From Loripinus fragilis (Eukaryota; Mollusca; Bivalvia; Lucinida; Lucinidae), in assembly GCA_964019695.1 (NCBI GenBank), contig OZ026515.1:77550678-77614677 (forward strand): 64,000 nucleotides of DNA. The letters run 5' to 3'. Below the pieces are notes generated by a model that did not search any database, was not told the DNA's origin, and saw only the letters and a list, made by a program, of their open reading frames with translations. Below, in pieces: positions 35,089-47,029 of the stretch. The position numbers and the translations under genes were made by a program. The first letter of the stretch is position 1. Every line of letters begins with the position of its first letter.

Positions 35089-36085
35089 CAAACGACGGCG
35101 ATTCCGCTACGATTCGAAATTTTGGCCAAAACGACAAGAATCGTAGCGGAAACGGCAAGGGCGCAGTAGAAGCGCCAACGTTGTAATAGAAGCGCATCGG
35201 GATCTTCATGATTGCCACCTCACGGCGATTGTTTTGACCTGCTCAAAATTTACGTAGCGACATCGCCGTGGACTCGAAGCGCAACGGAAGCATGGTCACA
35301 TCGCAGTAAGATCTTCATGGGCGTAGCCGTATCGCGGCGGCATCGTGAGCATCGTAGCTCAATCGCTGCCACATGCATCGTGGCGAAATCGCAGAGTTAC
35401 ATTTATTCATCCGCGATGCAGCTACGCTTCAACTACGCTTCTGCTGGGCTATGCGCGATCTTGTTACGCTCTGTGCGCTCTTGCTACGACTAACGCGCTT
35501 CCGCGGCGACTGTGCTATTTAGACGTAGTCAATATTGGCGCTTCTGCCACGCTTCCGCTACACTCTTGGCGTTCTGGTCAACTCAATGCCTGGTTCAAAT
35601 GCTCTCTTAAAGTTGGTGTCGCTATTTTAGATTCTAGGACCACCTCTGAGCGTTTTCATGCTAATGTAATTGAAGAATTAAGAGCTATCTTCAAGTTGAT
35701 CATAGTGTCAAAATTGTATCCGTCTGTCTGCGGATAATCATGGACAGACCGAGGATCGCGTGGCCCTCCGCCTCCGTCTTGCCTGGACCTAATCATCTAA
35801 CATAATACGTCTGTGGCTGAAGCATAGTGACTTGAGCGCGTCTATCGTTGACATTCAGGTAGATATAAATCAGTTGAACTTCAGATTGTATATGGAAATG
35901 ATACAAAATCGCAACGAAAGCGTAGCCCCATCCCCTAGTATATATATATAGGTCGTAGCAAGGTCGCAGCTGTAACGCCATCAGCGTAGACTTTAGCGTA
36001 CCGGGATCTGTATTGTCGTAGTGGGATCGTAGCAGCAGCGTAACTGGAAGCATCAAGTCCCCAGATCGTGTGCTTGTCTACGTTT
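35089..36085. repeat. GC-rich zone of cgtagc/gctacg words and hairpins
   Basis: ttccgctacgattc at 35103 pairs exactly with gaatcgtagcggaa 22 bp later. Many further copies of atcgtagc, gcgcttc(c/t)gc, gaagcg and aacgcgctt follow in both orientations up to gatcgtagcagcagcg near 36030. The open frames here (for example 35345-35737) come from the repeats. Confidence 0.7.
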
Positions 36086-36494
36086 CCTTGTCGATTTGTA
36101 ATAATTTAAGATAAAATATGTGATCGCCATGAGCGAAAACAACAAAATATTCACATGTTGACAGCGTTTCCAGCAAAAAATGTGATAAACAAAGGAACAA
36201 AATTACCTTAAGGCTGGTGATCGTAATTTATATTGAGGGGCCCTTCAATCCATAAGTGCGATACCGCTATCCAGATGCAATTAAGTATTAGGCATACTTT
36301 CAAGAATAATCAGACACCAATTTAAAAATATAAAGTACACAAATCATTTGAGGTATAGCTCTATTTAGGAAATGAACAAATTAAGAAACCTTTGTTAAAT
36401 TCACAGGTTCCATATTTTGTAAATTTCTTGCAATTGCACACCTTTGAAAATGCTATATTAATTGACAGGTGGGCAAGTTAGGTCTTTAAACTTA

Positions 36495-36716
36495 TCACTG
36501 CAGATCGGCCGTACATGTTTGTATAAGTGAATATAACTTTCTCTCTTCGCTTAGTCCGCCTGAATTGAAAATATTTGGCATGCTGGTTAATAGATCATTC
36601 AGATCTACATTTGTTTTTATTAAAGAGATTCTCTCCTCTTCCGCAGTCGGAGAAACTCTCACAAATATAACGCCGGGCACAGAAGTGAACCGGAAATGGT
36701 GATAGTAGAAATTCCT
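36495..36716 (-). CDS. Candidate coding exon captured inside a TIR element
   Basis: On the minus strand an acceptor-like tgttttag precedes a phase-0 open stretch of 73 codons ending in TGA. It starts RNFYYHHFRFTS and includes a charged, helix-like part (SPTAEEERISLIKTN...LSEERKLYSLIQ). The amino-acid mix is balanced and unlike the translated repeats elsewhere in the window. It lies within the 34713-38934 element, so it may be a remnant of the element's own protein or a captured host exon. I recognise no domain. The in-frame stop immediately upstream falls at the acceptor, so the block stands or falls with splicing there. Confidence 0.22.
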   Translation of the reverse strand, partial: RNFYYHHFRFTSVPGVIFVRVSPTAEEERISLIKTNVDLNDLLTSMPNIFNSGGLSEERKLYSLIQTCTADLQ

Positions 36717-38006
36717 CTAAAACATTTAAATGTTCTATTAAAAAAAGAATCCCGTTCATACCACGTAAATGGTGGACAAACGGCTTCATTACTAATGAAG
36801 CAGAACTGTTGACAGCCGAGGCAAGATGTTGTAAACAATGTAAACCGCTTCGCATATATCTTATAGTCTTATAAGCCCAAAACATGCATCACACATTCAT
36901 TTAGTGTGACCAGCAGTCATAAAATGAAGACCAAATTCTGCATTTAGTCATTTGAAACAGCGCCATGACAGATAATGAAGCATGATCTTGTGTTTGTTTT
37001 GACCAGCCGCATTATCTGCATGGAATACAGAATAGTTTTCTCCATAAGACTTTTCTGGTCATTCTTTGGTGTTAGATGTTTCTATGCAGTATGATTCTGA
37101 AATCAGACCGAATTCAAAGAAAAATGGCTCGGATAAAACGAATAAGTTTTTATAATCACTAAAAATGCAAATTTATATCAAACGAGCTGGCAGATAAGCT
37201 GTCAGCTCAGTTGGTGTAAACTTACATCTATCTTTCTTCTAAATAGCATACGGCAAACTTGTATTCAATGTCCACTTTTAATAAGTTGCATCCCAAAACA
37301 AAAGAAAAGAAAGCAAATGAACAATAGTTATTCTAGTCGAATAAACAGTGCAATATTACACGAAGACCAGACAACATTTAACGCTTGAGATCGTTTATTA
37401 ATCATCCCAATATCATGGGTTCAATTCCATCTCCCCAGTAAGCATGTAATATCTGGTCACTATCGGCCCGCAAGCGAAACGCCATCCCAACGGCGTTTTG
37501 CTGGCGGACCTATAGTGGCCTGAGATATGGTGTTGGCTGTCTTTGGGCTGCACGTCGGACAAATCAAGTTGTTTGCTTGTTTTTATTTATTTTTTTTCTG
37601 GGATCGTGGAACAATTATTTTTCGTACATTTATTCGTGTACAGACGCACACGCAAATCAAACCAAAAGAATATGTCCCCGATTTTTGATAGTGTAGCATT
37701 GAAATGATAATATGGGCCAGCACATGAGATTTTCGTACTTATCACATAGTCAGTTGATCCTGCGCATCTGTGCAAACTCGTCTGAGCCTTGCGCTGTGCA
37801 CACAATCACAAAGGAGGCACGAAAATTGAGCTCTCTTGTATTTATGTAGGGGTTTTATACATATACGTGTCCATACTAACAAAATGTCCAGTAAAATCTG
37901 ATATTTATTTATGAAGACGGAAGCCCAGTCTGATGCCTCTGTGCCTGTGTAAGAGAGAGAATTTGATGAAAAGAATAAATTTACATGTAGGTCTATGCAT
38001 TGTCTG

Positions 38007-38170
38007 GGTTCATCCGAGAGGTTTCGGGTTCAAGCATCACTGGGGTCACTGCTGTGTGTCCTTGAGCAAGGCACAATTATCTTTGCTTAGTATTGAGGCT
38101 TAGTGCCGGCTCATGCAGTAACTGAAACATTGTTGACAGACGTCCTATTGATTTTTATCCCGTTCCGAGC
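38007..38170 (+). mobile_element. Diverged SINE
   Basis: tcgggttcaagcatcact (B-box region), then gtgtccttgagcaaggcaca, then ctgaaacattgttgacag. The A-box end is eroded. Confidence 0.6.
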
Positions 38171-39194
38171 CTCTATACAAGTTATGATTGGGTTGATTCT
38201 TTTGCGTCTTGTAAAAGGTATCCTATTTTTGTCCCGGGATTTTTGTTTGTCTTGAGCAGGGCTTCTGGGCTCTTCAGATCTTACAACTCGGGTAAGACGG
38301 TTAAAAGCTCCAAGTACAACATACTAGGCGTTTTTAAATTTGTGATGACGAATGATCACAAGTGATCAGTGATGATCAGAGGACATCAGACTCAGTGATC
38401 GCACTGGTTGGTTGGTTGCATTTAAAAAAAGGGGGATGTTTCTTATAAATAATGACCAAGGATTTCTTCCGATATTCTTCGCCAACCCCATCTTCTTCAT
38501 CAACCCAGGTCCCGTTTACACAATAATACTGATATGACTGCGAAATCAGAGAGGGTGGTTTTTTTTTTAAATTTTCTTCAAGCTGAAGCTTCTAGGCCTA
38601 GTTTCGTTTGAGAGTTTTACAAGTAATTTGGGTAACCTTTCAACGGTTCGCTTATTTATACTGACCGCTTTTTTCGTTTTGTTTACCAAACAAGTCTTTT
38701 TTTCATGTTTACAAAAGATTTCACTTGTTTAGCCGTCGTCAATGTAATCAAAATGGGATAGGAGAGGCCTTCAAAGGGAGAAAACTAAAAACAAACTACG
38801 AATGGTGTCAATGGTTTAATAGCGAGCGCAGATGTTTTGAACAAATTCGGCGCGGAAATTAGCGTCAACTTTGAACGTCATTTTCTCATAACGTCATCGA
38901 TTACGTTAAGCACCCTTTTTGCGTGACGGCGCTCAAATATATTCTCCCTTGAAACCAGTGATCTGAATAATTGAATTCAAAATAATTTTACAGAAATTGT
39001 CACTGTTACCTACATAAATAGCTTAAGTAAATTAGGCCTATGAAAAACATGACAGATCGCTATGAATATAATATACTATGATATAATGTAGGCTTCATGA
39101 CAGAATTTAAATACATGGGGCAAACATTGTTTGTTTTTATGTTTCATCACTATTGTCAAAAATTGGAAATCTAACTAATATTGTTTTTATTTTC

Positions 39195-39960
39195 AGCTCA
39201 TCTGAGTCCAAACTCATGGATTAGCTAGTATACCATGACTCTGGCGTCCTTCTGTATTTCAACATTTCCAAACTCTGAAATTACTTTTTCTAATTGAGCT
39301 CAAATTTCATATTAAGGCTCCTTTGGGTGGTGTCATGTATATTTGTTTAAATGGTCCTGGTCACATGACCAAGACGGCCGCCATGCGCATATATATTTAA
39401 AAACCCTCAAGAACCAGAAGGCCAATGACTAAGACCCTAGTATGTAGCATTGGAGATATGGACCCTACCCAATTTGTAAAAATTATGATCTTCAGTTGGC
39501 CTTGACCTACATTACGACAAGAATATATTATTCCTGATGCCTTTAAATTGGAGTCATCTTGGCTCATAATAAGTCATTTTACTAAGTAGATATGTTTAAC
39601 CGTATGGGATAATTCCTATAGATAAGGACCAACGGTCAAGGTTTGACCTTTCATGGTCGCTCATATTGGACTGCTACCAATATATAGAAACATTTTTTTC
39701 AAGAAACTTGACGAATCAAAGCCAAATTTCATATGGAGCATCCTATGGATTAGACAGCCTTAATATGGCTAAACTATCCAGGTCACATGGCTGCTATGCT
39801 TTCTCTGGTGGCATTGGGTCTTGATATATAACATTGGGGTTGTGAACAAGTTAGTTCAAACAATGAACCTAGGTTGATATTGACCACTAGGTTGATCTTG
39901 ACCTAGTTAAACCTTATGTTAATGAGATCTCTATTGTGAATCTGTGAGTGCTACATGACT
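39195..39960 (+). repeat. Bivalve-type interspersed repeat
   Basis: It starts cagctcatctgagtccaaac and continues with ggtcctggtcacatgacca, agacggccgcc, ttggagatatggaccc and gatcttgacc phrases. It is strongly diverged. Confidence 0.5.
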
Positions 39961-40955
39961 TTCTGGTCTTCTAGTGTAGATAACTTAAGCAATGTTTATT
40001 AAGATTGAACATGTCAAATATTTTTTTTTATTTGTTTATTCAAGGTTCATGAAGATTTGGAATTCTGCCACTTGGATGTTGGTTTAGCATCACAAATCTG
40101 CTTAGTGATGTCAAACAATTATTCTATTGACAGATATTTCAGTGTTCATTGCCATTACATGCATTCTCATCTCATAGCATTTAGCTGGCTGAAGCGAGGT
40201 CACAAAATGACGGGTGGTAGTTTCTGACTGATTTTAGAATTTTGCGGCTAACAGAAAGTCACCATCATCGTCCTTAGGTAGGCAATGGAATGTTATCGAT
40301 GCAAACGGTTTATTCATGGATTAAAAGGTATCTTTCAATTGTTCGTGTTTTTAATGGCCTGACAGTCAAATTGTGAACTTTTGCTGCAGAGTATAGGTGG
40401 TAATTTTTTTTTCAATTGGGAGTATTTATTTTCATTAGATTGTAGACTGAAGTATAATGTGTAATTTTTATTTTAACACTTTGCTCAATTGAAAGTGTTT
40501 AGACAACTGAAAAGAATTTGTCAATATTATTTGCTCTAAACTGTCTATACATGGCTGCATGTGGCAAAATCTATGCTAGCGGTTGGAAGCCAGTGGTTTG
40601 ATTGAGCTCATGACTAGGGATAGCAAGTGGTTTGCCAGCAGCGCCTAATGCTCTTTTGGCGTACCATTGGTCGCCCATATTAAAGACACCACGGATTGTG
40701 GACTGATCTGATATTTGTTATGGTATGTTAATTGTCTGTCTGTCCTAATGTGTTAAATTGTCTGTATGTCCTATGATTCAGCAGCAACACTGATGTAAAG
40801 CCTTGAAATCCACCATCCTTGAAATATCTCCCTACTTAAGTGACCCTTTTGTTTGAACATTAGATATGGTGAACAATGGGAAACCTTAGATAGGTTTTGA
40901 TAAAACATAACACTAATTTATCTATCGGTATGACGTTCCATTTCTTCAAGAATAT
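39961..40955. other. Non-coding sequence, nothing recognised
   Basis: No supported feature. Confidence 0.45.
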
Positions 40956-40956
40956 T

Positions 40957-41205
40957 TACATGGGTGAAAGTTTTCAGGACTCTTCCTGAATTCAAGATTT
41001 TGAGGCTGACTTTCCAAAGAAAAAAGTCAGCCTCAAAATGCTGAATTTGCCAGGTTCTGATAGCTTCTCTGGTTTATTTTAAGTTTATCTAAAACATTGA
41101 CCATTTACTACTGAAATTGTGGATGTTATGTAGGCATTCTACAAGTTTAAAGAATCAAATTTCTAAAGTTCATGGTTTGGGAAAATTTTAACTTTCACTC
41201 ATGTA
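40957..41205. mobile_element. MITE, tacatgggtgaaagtt family, copy 1
   Basis: Ends tacatgggtgaaagtt and aactttcactcatgta. A strong hairpin (ttgaggctgactttc / aagtcagcctcaa) sits near the left end, not in the centre. Copy 2 is at 43228-43473. Confidence 0.75.
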
Positions 41206-41855
41206 TTTATTTAAATGTTCTTTGTAAGCACCTGAACAAATGTATTCTTGGATAAACCTGAAACGTTATGTGTCAGTTTATGAGGATTATGGACTTCCCA
41301 TGGAAAAGTTTCCATAATTAGGATGGATATTATTTATTGTGATATCACTTGATTTTGCGATTAAATTGTACGTTCAATATCTATTGTTGTAGTTGGTGAA
41401 GTTGTTTATTTTAAGGTTTGCCAATGTACATGAAAAATCCTGGTACCCAAATGATGTCAAATGATATCACGACTTTGCCTAGTAAATTGGTTATTTAGCA
41501 ACCATACTTGTGTCAGTTTGATATCTGGCAGCAATTGGAGTGTTAACAAGCCACATATGTTTGGTATATTTCTCCGATTTATAATTTTTAAAAGTCCTTT
41601 TGCTCCCTACTATAAAATAAGGACCTTTTCATTTGCTATATGCATATTCATCAAGTCAGTTCTAAAAAATAAATTGTTTTGTATTTAAATTACTGAAATA
41701 TGAAATTGCAAATCATAACATGTCCATTTATTTCAATACATTTTTTTTATTAATTTTATGAAAGAACAAACTTGGAGTAGCTTTTGAACCTATACAAAAG
41801 TTCCTCTCACGAAGTTTTCATAGAATATCCATGTCAGCATGTCAGGTATTTCATG
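41206..41855. other. Non-coding sequence, nothing recognised
   Basis: No supported feature. Confidence 0.45.
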
Positions 41856-41867
41856 TAGCAGGTTTAC

Positions 41868-42077
41868 GCGAAGCTCTGTGGCTCAGTTGGTAGAGTGTTA
41901 GACTGGATGTTGCAGGGTTGCTGGTTGAGTCTCACCGCTGGTCGAGTAACTGTGCTGTGTTCTTGAGCAAGACACTTTATCTGCATCTTAGTACTGGTTC
42001 AACTCTGGAAGAACCATCCCGACATGACTGAAAATTGTTGACTGGGATGTAAAGAATCAAAACAAAACAAAAAATAA
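41868..42077 (+). mobile_element. tRNA-derived SINE
   Basis: ctgtggctcagttggtagag, then gttgctggttgagtctcacc, then gttcttgagcaagacacttt. Approximate duplications agcaggttta / agcatgttta flank it (41857, 42078). Confidence 0.8.
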
Positions 42078-42395
42078 AGCATGTTTATACTCAGAATTTG
42101 GTTATGTATAATGTAGTTTCATCAATGACTACGTATGCTTGCCTAAAAGGAAACACACTTGTAAGGAGTTTCACTGGTACACGTAAACCAAGCTGGTGCC
42201 AACAAATATGCTCAAACCAACATTTCGAAAAGTTTTCACTAATTGCATCATTTTAGTATCTATCTAGATACACCATGTAGTTCTGAACATTAGTCAAAGG
42301 AAAGTCGCACTTTTCGTATTCATATACCATAGAAAGAATTCATATATGTAAAATGTTCAATCGCCTTAGTTTATGCATATTCTCTGTGACTAACC

Positions 42396-43079
42396 ATATC
42401 GGACTCTATCTGTGAAGCCCCCACACTCTGTCTGTGTTTTTCGCATAGTATTTTTGCTAATTTAAGACTATCCGTGACAAATCTGAGGGGTATATAAAAA
42501 CGGTACAAATCACCCGAATAACCTCTTATTTAGTAAAGCCAGTATGTGCACAGAATATCCGAAACTCGACTCTTCCAGTGTATGAGGGTAATTAGCACGA
42601 TGGCTTTATCAGGTTTTTAATACCCGTCGAGTAGATGATCGGTTGAGAGTAAAGTGTAGCACAGTGTCCACTTTGACTTCAGTTTAAAGCCTTACTTACT
42701 TGAATTTGTACAGATATTTGATATTGTTTAACATCATGGTAGGATTCTGAATAGTGGTAGTAACTCATGGACGGAAATTTGCTTTCTGAGTAAATAAAAT
42801 GACTAAACCATTTAAAAGGCACCCAACTGCTATCTGACATGGCCTGAGACTCTATCTCCTTGTTTTCCATCTTGACAGACACTGAACATCGCTAAACTGT
42901 AGACTATCAGTGTAAATATCAGGAGTGATTGAGTACAGTTGTTCCATGGTGACTATGGGACCTTTCACTTATTGGCTATTCCTATGTTTTTGCTCTGAAA
43001 ACTCAGACACTTGCACAACTGAGTCACAACCAGAGTTCAGAAAACACAGAGTCCGGGTTCCACAGATAGAGTCCGATAT
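42396..43079. mobile_element. TIR element, 684 bp
   Basis: A perfect 19-bp inverted repeat, ATATCGGACTCTATCTGTG, at 42396-42414 and 43061-43079, with imperfect pairing continuing inward (actctgt...tgtgtttt). A TATA-box-like tatataaaaa is at 42491-42500. There is no coding region of note (the longest open stretch near the right end includes the TIR). Confidence 0.72.
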
Positions 43080-43227
43080 TGTTAGGCACCGTGATATGTT
43101 TCTGACCAAATGAAGTATTTTTGTAAGGCGTGTATATCACATAGGCTTATCGATTCCTGATCTTTGTACCCTTCCTTTTTGAAGTGCAGTAATGCTGTTG
43201 ATTAATTAAACGACCATTTTCTAATAG

Positions 43228-43473
43228 TCATGGGTGAAAGTTTTCAGGATTTTTCCTGTATTCGGGATTTTGAGGCTGACTTTCCACAGAAAGTCAGCCT
43301 CATATGCTGAATTAGGGAGATCATAACAGCTTCTCTGATTAATTTTCAGTCTGTCTAAGGGCATTCGACCATTTAAACTTTAAATTGTGAATATTTAGTG
43401 GGCATATTACAAGTTTTAAGACTGGAGTTTCGAAAGTTCAGGATTTTTGAAAATTTGAACTTTTACCCATGTA
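43228..43473. mobile_element. MITE, tacatgggtgaaagtt family, copy 2
   Basis: Same order as 40957-41205: tcatgggtgaaagttttcag, ttgaggctgactttc hairpin, agcttctctg, ttttacccatgta. Both copies are in the same orientation. Confidence 0.75.
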
Positions 43474-43984
43474 TAGCGCTATTGACATTCCTAAGAAGAA
43501 ATGTTGGCTTTTATGCTAACTCCTAATGTATTCCATGTACTTGATCTGTAGTGTATTAGTTTTTATATAGTGCAATAGTTACTTAACAATTGTATGATTG
43601 ACACATTAAAGGAGGCGTATCGTGACAAAAGTGTCTTTAAAGCTCATGAAACAGCTATTGCTTAGATAGGCACTCACAGTCTCGTCTAATCAATTTCAGT
43701 TTCCCAGAAACAGTCGTTGCAACCTGTTGGTCTTATTACTGGGAGGTATGTGTTTAGTAGTAATAACTGTACACTTTTGATTATGTCTGGGCGATATAGA
43801 AAATATTTTCAAAAGTAATACAGCATGTTTTTGTTCGAGCATTGTTAGTGAGTATGCAGTGTGCATTTAGACTCGTTTGCTTAGTAATAATAGATCATAA
43901 TAGTAAAGAGAAGAAACTGTAAAGTAAATATCTGATAAATTCTTATTTTACACTTTTCAAGAAAGAAACTCCAACCAAATCTAG

Positions 43985-44669
43985 AAATTAGGGGATAAAT
44001 ATTGATGCTTAGCAACAAAGCTCAACATTGTTATGGATTTGACAGAATCGTTTCGATGGAACACCAATGAAATATACATTACTAGTACTTGTCTTTTAGC
44101 ATTGAGATGGCATGTAATTCAAAATCATTTTATTCGGAATTGGCTGTAAGAGTTGCAATGTTGTCAAGTACATGCAATATAAAAGAAGTCCTTACTCTTG
44201 ATTTTAAAAAAAGTTGAAAAATAAGTTTTTGATGTGCAGAGACTTGATTATAATAAAACATATAAAATACCAAGTGTGTAGTAGGGACCTGTCAATCAAC
44301 CAGCATTTTGATGCTCTTGCAAATGTAACGCGACGTTTGATTGGATAACGTCATAAATGTGTGACAGTATATCCTAGGATGTCACTTTTCATTGGCCCAC
44401 AAGTGGTTTTAATGCAGCTAGCAGCCGTAGACTTTAGGCACAAGATACTACATGGTCACTGTCTTTTTGAAGGAAAAATGGTACTTGTGCACTTGAATGG
44501 GGACAACCATATTCAAAATTTCATTTGTGGAGGTATATCGTCGAATATTTATTCGGAAATCACGTTTTACGGCTCCGCTTACACATCGCCATAAGACTAA
44601 ATTTCTGACCATATATTCGACGATATACCTCCCCAAATGAAAATATTGAATACAGCTATCCCCTAATTT
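43985..44669. mobile_element. Candidate TIR element with large internal palindrome
   Basis: aaattaggggata at 43985-43997 is mirrored at 44657-44669. Just inside the right end, aggtatatcgtcgaatatt (44530-44550) and tattcgacgatatacct (44612-44630) form a hairpin that extends through cattt(g)(t/g)gg on both sides. Confidence 0.5.
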
Positions 44670-44679
44670 ACCCAGTCAA

Positions 44680-46880
44680 TGAAATTATTTTTTATGACAT
44701 GATGAATACTAACAAATTATAATAGAATAACATTTATGAGCAAACAAATAAAACAGACTAATCTATCTGTGGAGTTTCTTTTTTATGGTAATATATATAA
44801 CACATCGTTTTTCACCCTTAGGGTATCATTTTTTATTTACAGCAGACGTTATTCCTTAAATAATTGGCTTAGTTTTAAGAGCAAGTATGAATTGGTTTGC
44901 CAGTAGATGATCAAACGTTCTTGTTTCAAAAGCGAATAAAACAGGTTGCAACTTTGTCGTCTGTTGCATAACATTCCTCACATAAATTGCCATTAAAGTT
45001 TTTGGACAAACAGTTGGTAAATTCTGTTAATGGAGTATATATTCTGCGCAATGTAAGAATAGGTACAATTCTGAAATTGTTCTGCAGGTTGAAGAAGGCG
45101 TTGTTCTAATTTTGCACATTGCAGCATTCTTGAAATTATTCAAACACTATCTCCTGAACCATATGTTGGATTGAACAGAAACATAGTCAGAGGCATCTGG
45201 GCAACATGGGGATCGAGATTTACTAAAATTGTTTGGTTCAGATATCCAAGATGTCCGTCATTGCAGCCATCTTGACATTATTCAAACGACCCCTCCTCCC
45301 TAACCATACTTTGTATTGTACTGGGCCTCTAGTTTAAATTTTGATCCTATGTGACCTAGTGCATTTTAATGGCACTAATATCACTGTTGAAGCAAAAGCC
45401 ATTATACTTACTAAATATGTTGCCCCATAAATGATAATACCAAAGGTCAGTGTTAATTGTTGGCTTTTCAGGCAATGACGCATCATTTATTAAAGATATG
45501 CAATTTGAATAAATCTCTTCTGACAGAATAACAGATACATTTGTAAATAAGAAGAGGGCAAACTAATTCATTAAGAGTTGGTGCCTATATTGGAGACATG
45601 TTCTGCTCTGTAAAGCTTGGAAGCTCTGGGCCATCTTTCTACCCAATGTTGCGATTTTTCTTCTATAAAACCATTATAAAATTGCTTCATCGCTAATGTC
45701 CGTTATATTCGGTTGATTTACCTTTCCTAACAACCAATCTGAAAATTACCAAAATTTGCAAGAGTTAGCAGAAAACATGCTTAAAGAATACACTGCTTAG
45801 AATGCATGTGATATTTCTATTGTATTATTAGAGCCACAGGAAATGTACAAAATATGGCAATTGTGCAATGTTTTGGGATTTGGTTTGGCCAATCAGGGTG
45901 TTATGAAAAAAGACAGGGCGCCGGGCATGGAAAGCAGGATGTAGCGCCCTCCTAAAACAGCCTAGCTGGAGCACTGCCAACTACTTAAGGGATATGGGAT
46001 ACTTTTGTGAAAATTCAAAGTACTTTTGGGGATATGGTGATACAAAGCTTTCTGAAGTGGATTGAATTTTGGATATATTTGCACATTTCCTTTTAGAGAT
46101 ATGGGATACTTTTTAAAAATATATATGGATATGGGATACCTGGGGCCCACCCATAACCCTTTCAGGGCCTCATGAATATATGGTCCAGATCAAACGCCCA
46201 ATCTTTTCCTCTACAACCATAGAGACATATAGAATAAATAGGAAATATCCTTTGTGCAATCATATGATTGTGTATCATCGGACAAAAATACATTGTCCCC
46301 TTCTAGATGAACAATTCCAGAATTGTCCTGAATCCTAGGTTGCACCGAACATATACTCGTATCAATCATCCGCTCAAAAGGCTTTACAGACATTATTTGT
46401 CAGGACCCGGCTCGCATATTTATTTATCTTGTTCTTGTTTAGAATTGAAGAATAATAAAAAGATTATCAATGTTGTTATTCTTTGTTTATTCAATTCCTG
46501 CTGTCTGTGTGCCTATGTTCATTCAATGACTTATCTTTGAGATTTTGCAACCACTATAACAAATCAAAGTTCCACTATAACGAATGTCTTTATGTTAACA
46601 TTGTTCATACATTTTACTACCGTTCCATTGCCAGCTGCTGTATGCCCAACACGTATAATTACAGGTAAGCACAACGTCATGATTCTTAAATGTTTTACCA
46701 TAAGCTTAGTTACCCGGGATGATGCTTCTGGTGTTTCCAACTCATTTGAATCAATAATGACCCGCTCGCGATTAACCAAAGACTGCATTAGAGTCTTCAA
46801 CGATGTCGTGGCATAACGGCCAGCACCTGCACCCATAACATGTAATAATTAGTTTTAAAACCTTGTCACCTTCATGTTAC
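44680..46880. other. Non-coding sequence with old repeat fragments
   Basis: 45085-45370 is part of the bivalve-type repeat (catcttgacattattcaaac, cccctcctccctaaccatac). 45990-46145 repeats gggatatgggatac-like words. Otherwise nothing supported. Confidence 0.45.
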
Positions 46881-46884
46881 CAGA

Positions 46885-46963
46885 CATATTGGCCGGCACT
46901 CCATATTTGCCCTCGTACCTGTTACAGGCCCTCGTGCAAATATGGAGATAATGGGCCGATATG
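46885..46963. repeat. Inverted repeat
   Basis: catattggcc...ccatatttgc at left and gcaaatatgg...ggccgatatg at right form a two-part stem; a small fold-back. Confidence 0.6.
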
Positions 46964-47029
46964 CCTGTGAACCATAGGTGATCATAGTGAACCATTTCTA
47001 TATCCTTATAACAACTGTCCAACTCGATT

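Larger units (their letters stand above)
34713..38934. mobile_element. 4.2-kb DNA transposon with 35-bp TIRs
   Basis: Left GAGCGCCGTCACGCAAAAAG continues GGGGCTTAACGTAAT (34713-34747) and matches the reverse complement of 38900-38934 at 34 of 35 positions. AAAT lies directly outside both ends (34709-34712, 38935-38938), a possible 4-bp target duplication. The interior includes a GC-rich segment (35.09-36.08 kb) full of cgtagc/gctacg words, a candidate minus-strand exon (36495-36716), a diverged SINE (38007-38170), and a gcgaaacgccat palindrome (37470-37505). No recognisable transposase remains, so it is non-autonomous or decayed. Confidence 0.78.

Noticed and set aside
35345..35737. 130-residue protein
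   Set aside because: The frame is open because of GC-rich word repeats; composition and lack of homology argue against a gene.
42925..43113. 62-residue protein
   Set aside because: It overlaps the right inverted repeat of the 42396-43079 element; the open frame is incidental.
46714..46836. Minus-strand exon starting MGAGAGRYATTS and ending at a CGG|gtaact donor
   Set aside because: The peptide looks reasonable, but there is no promoter, partner exon or recognisable family; a chance open stretch is as likely.
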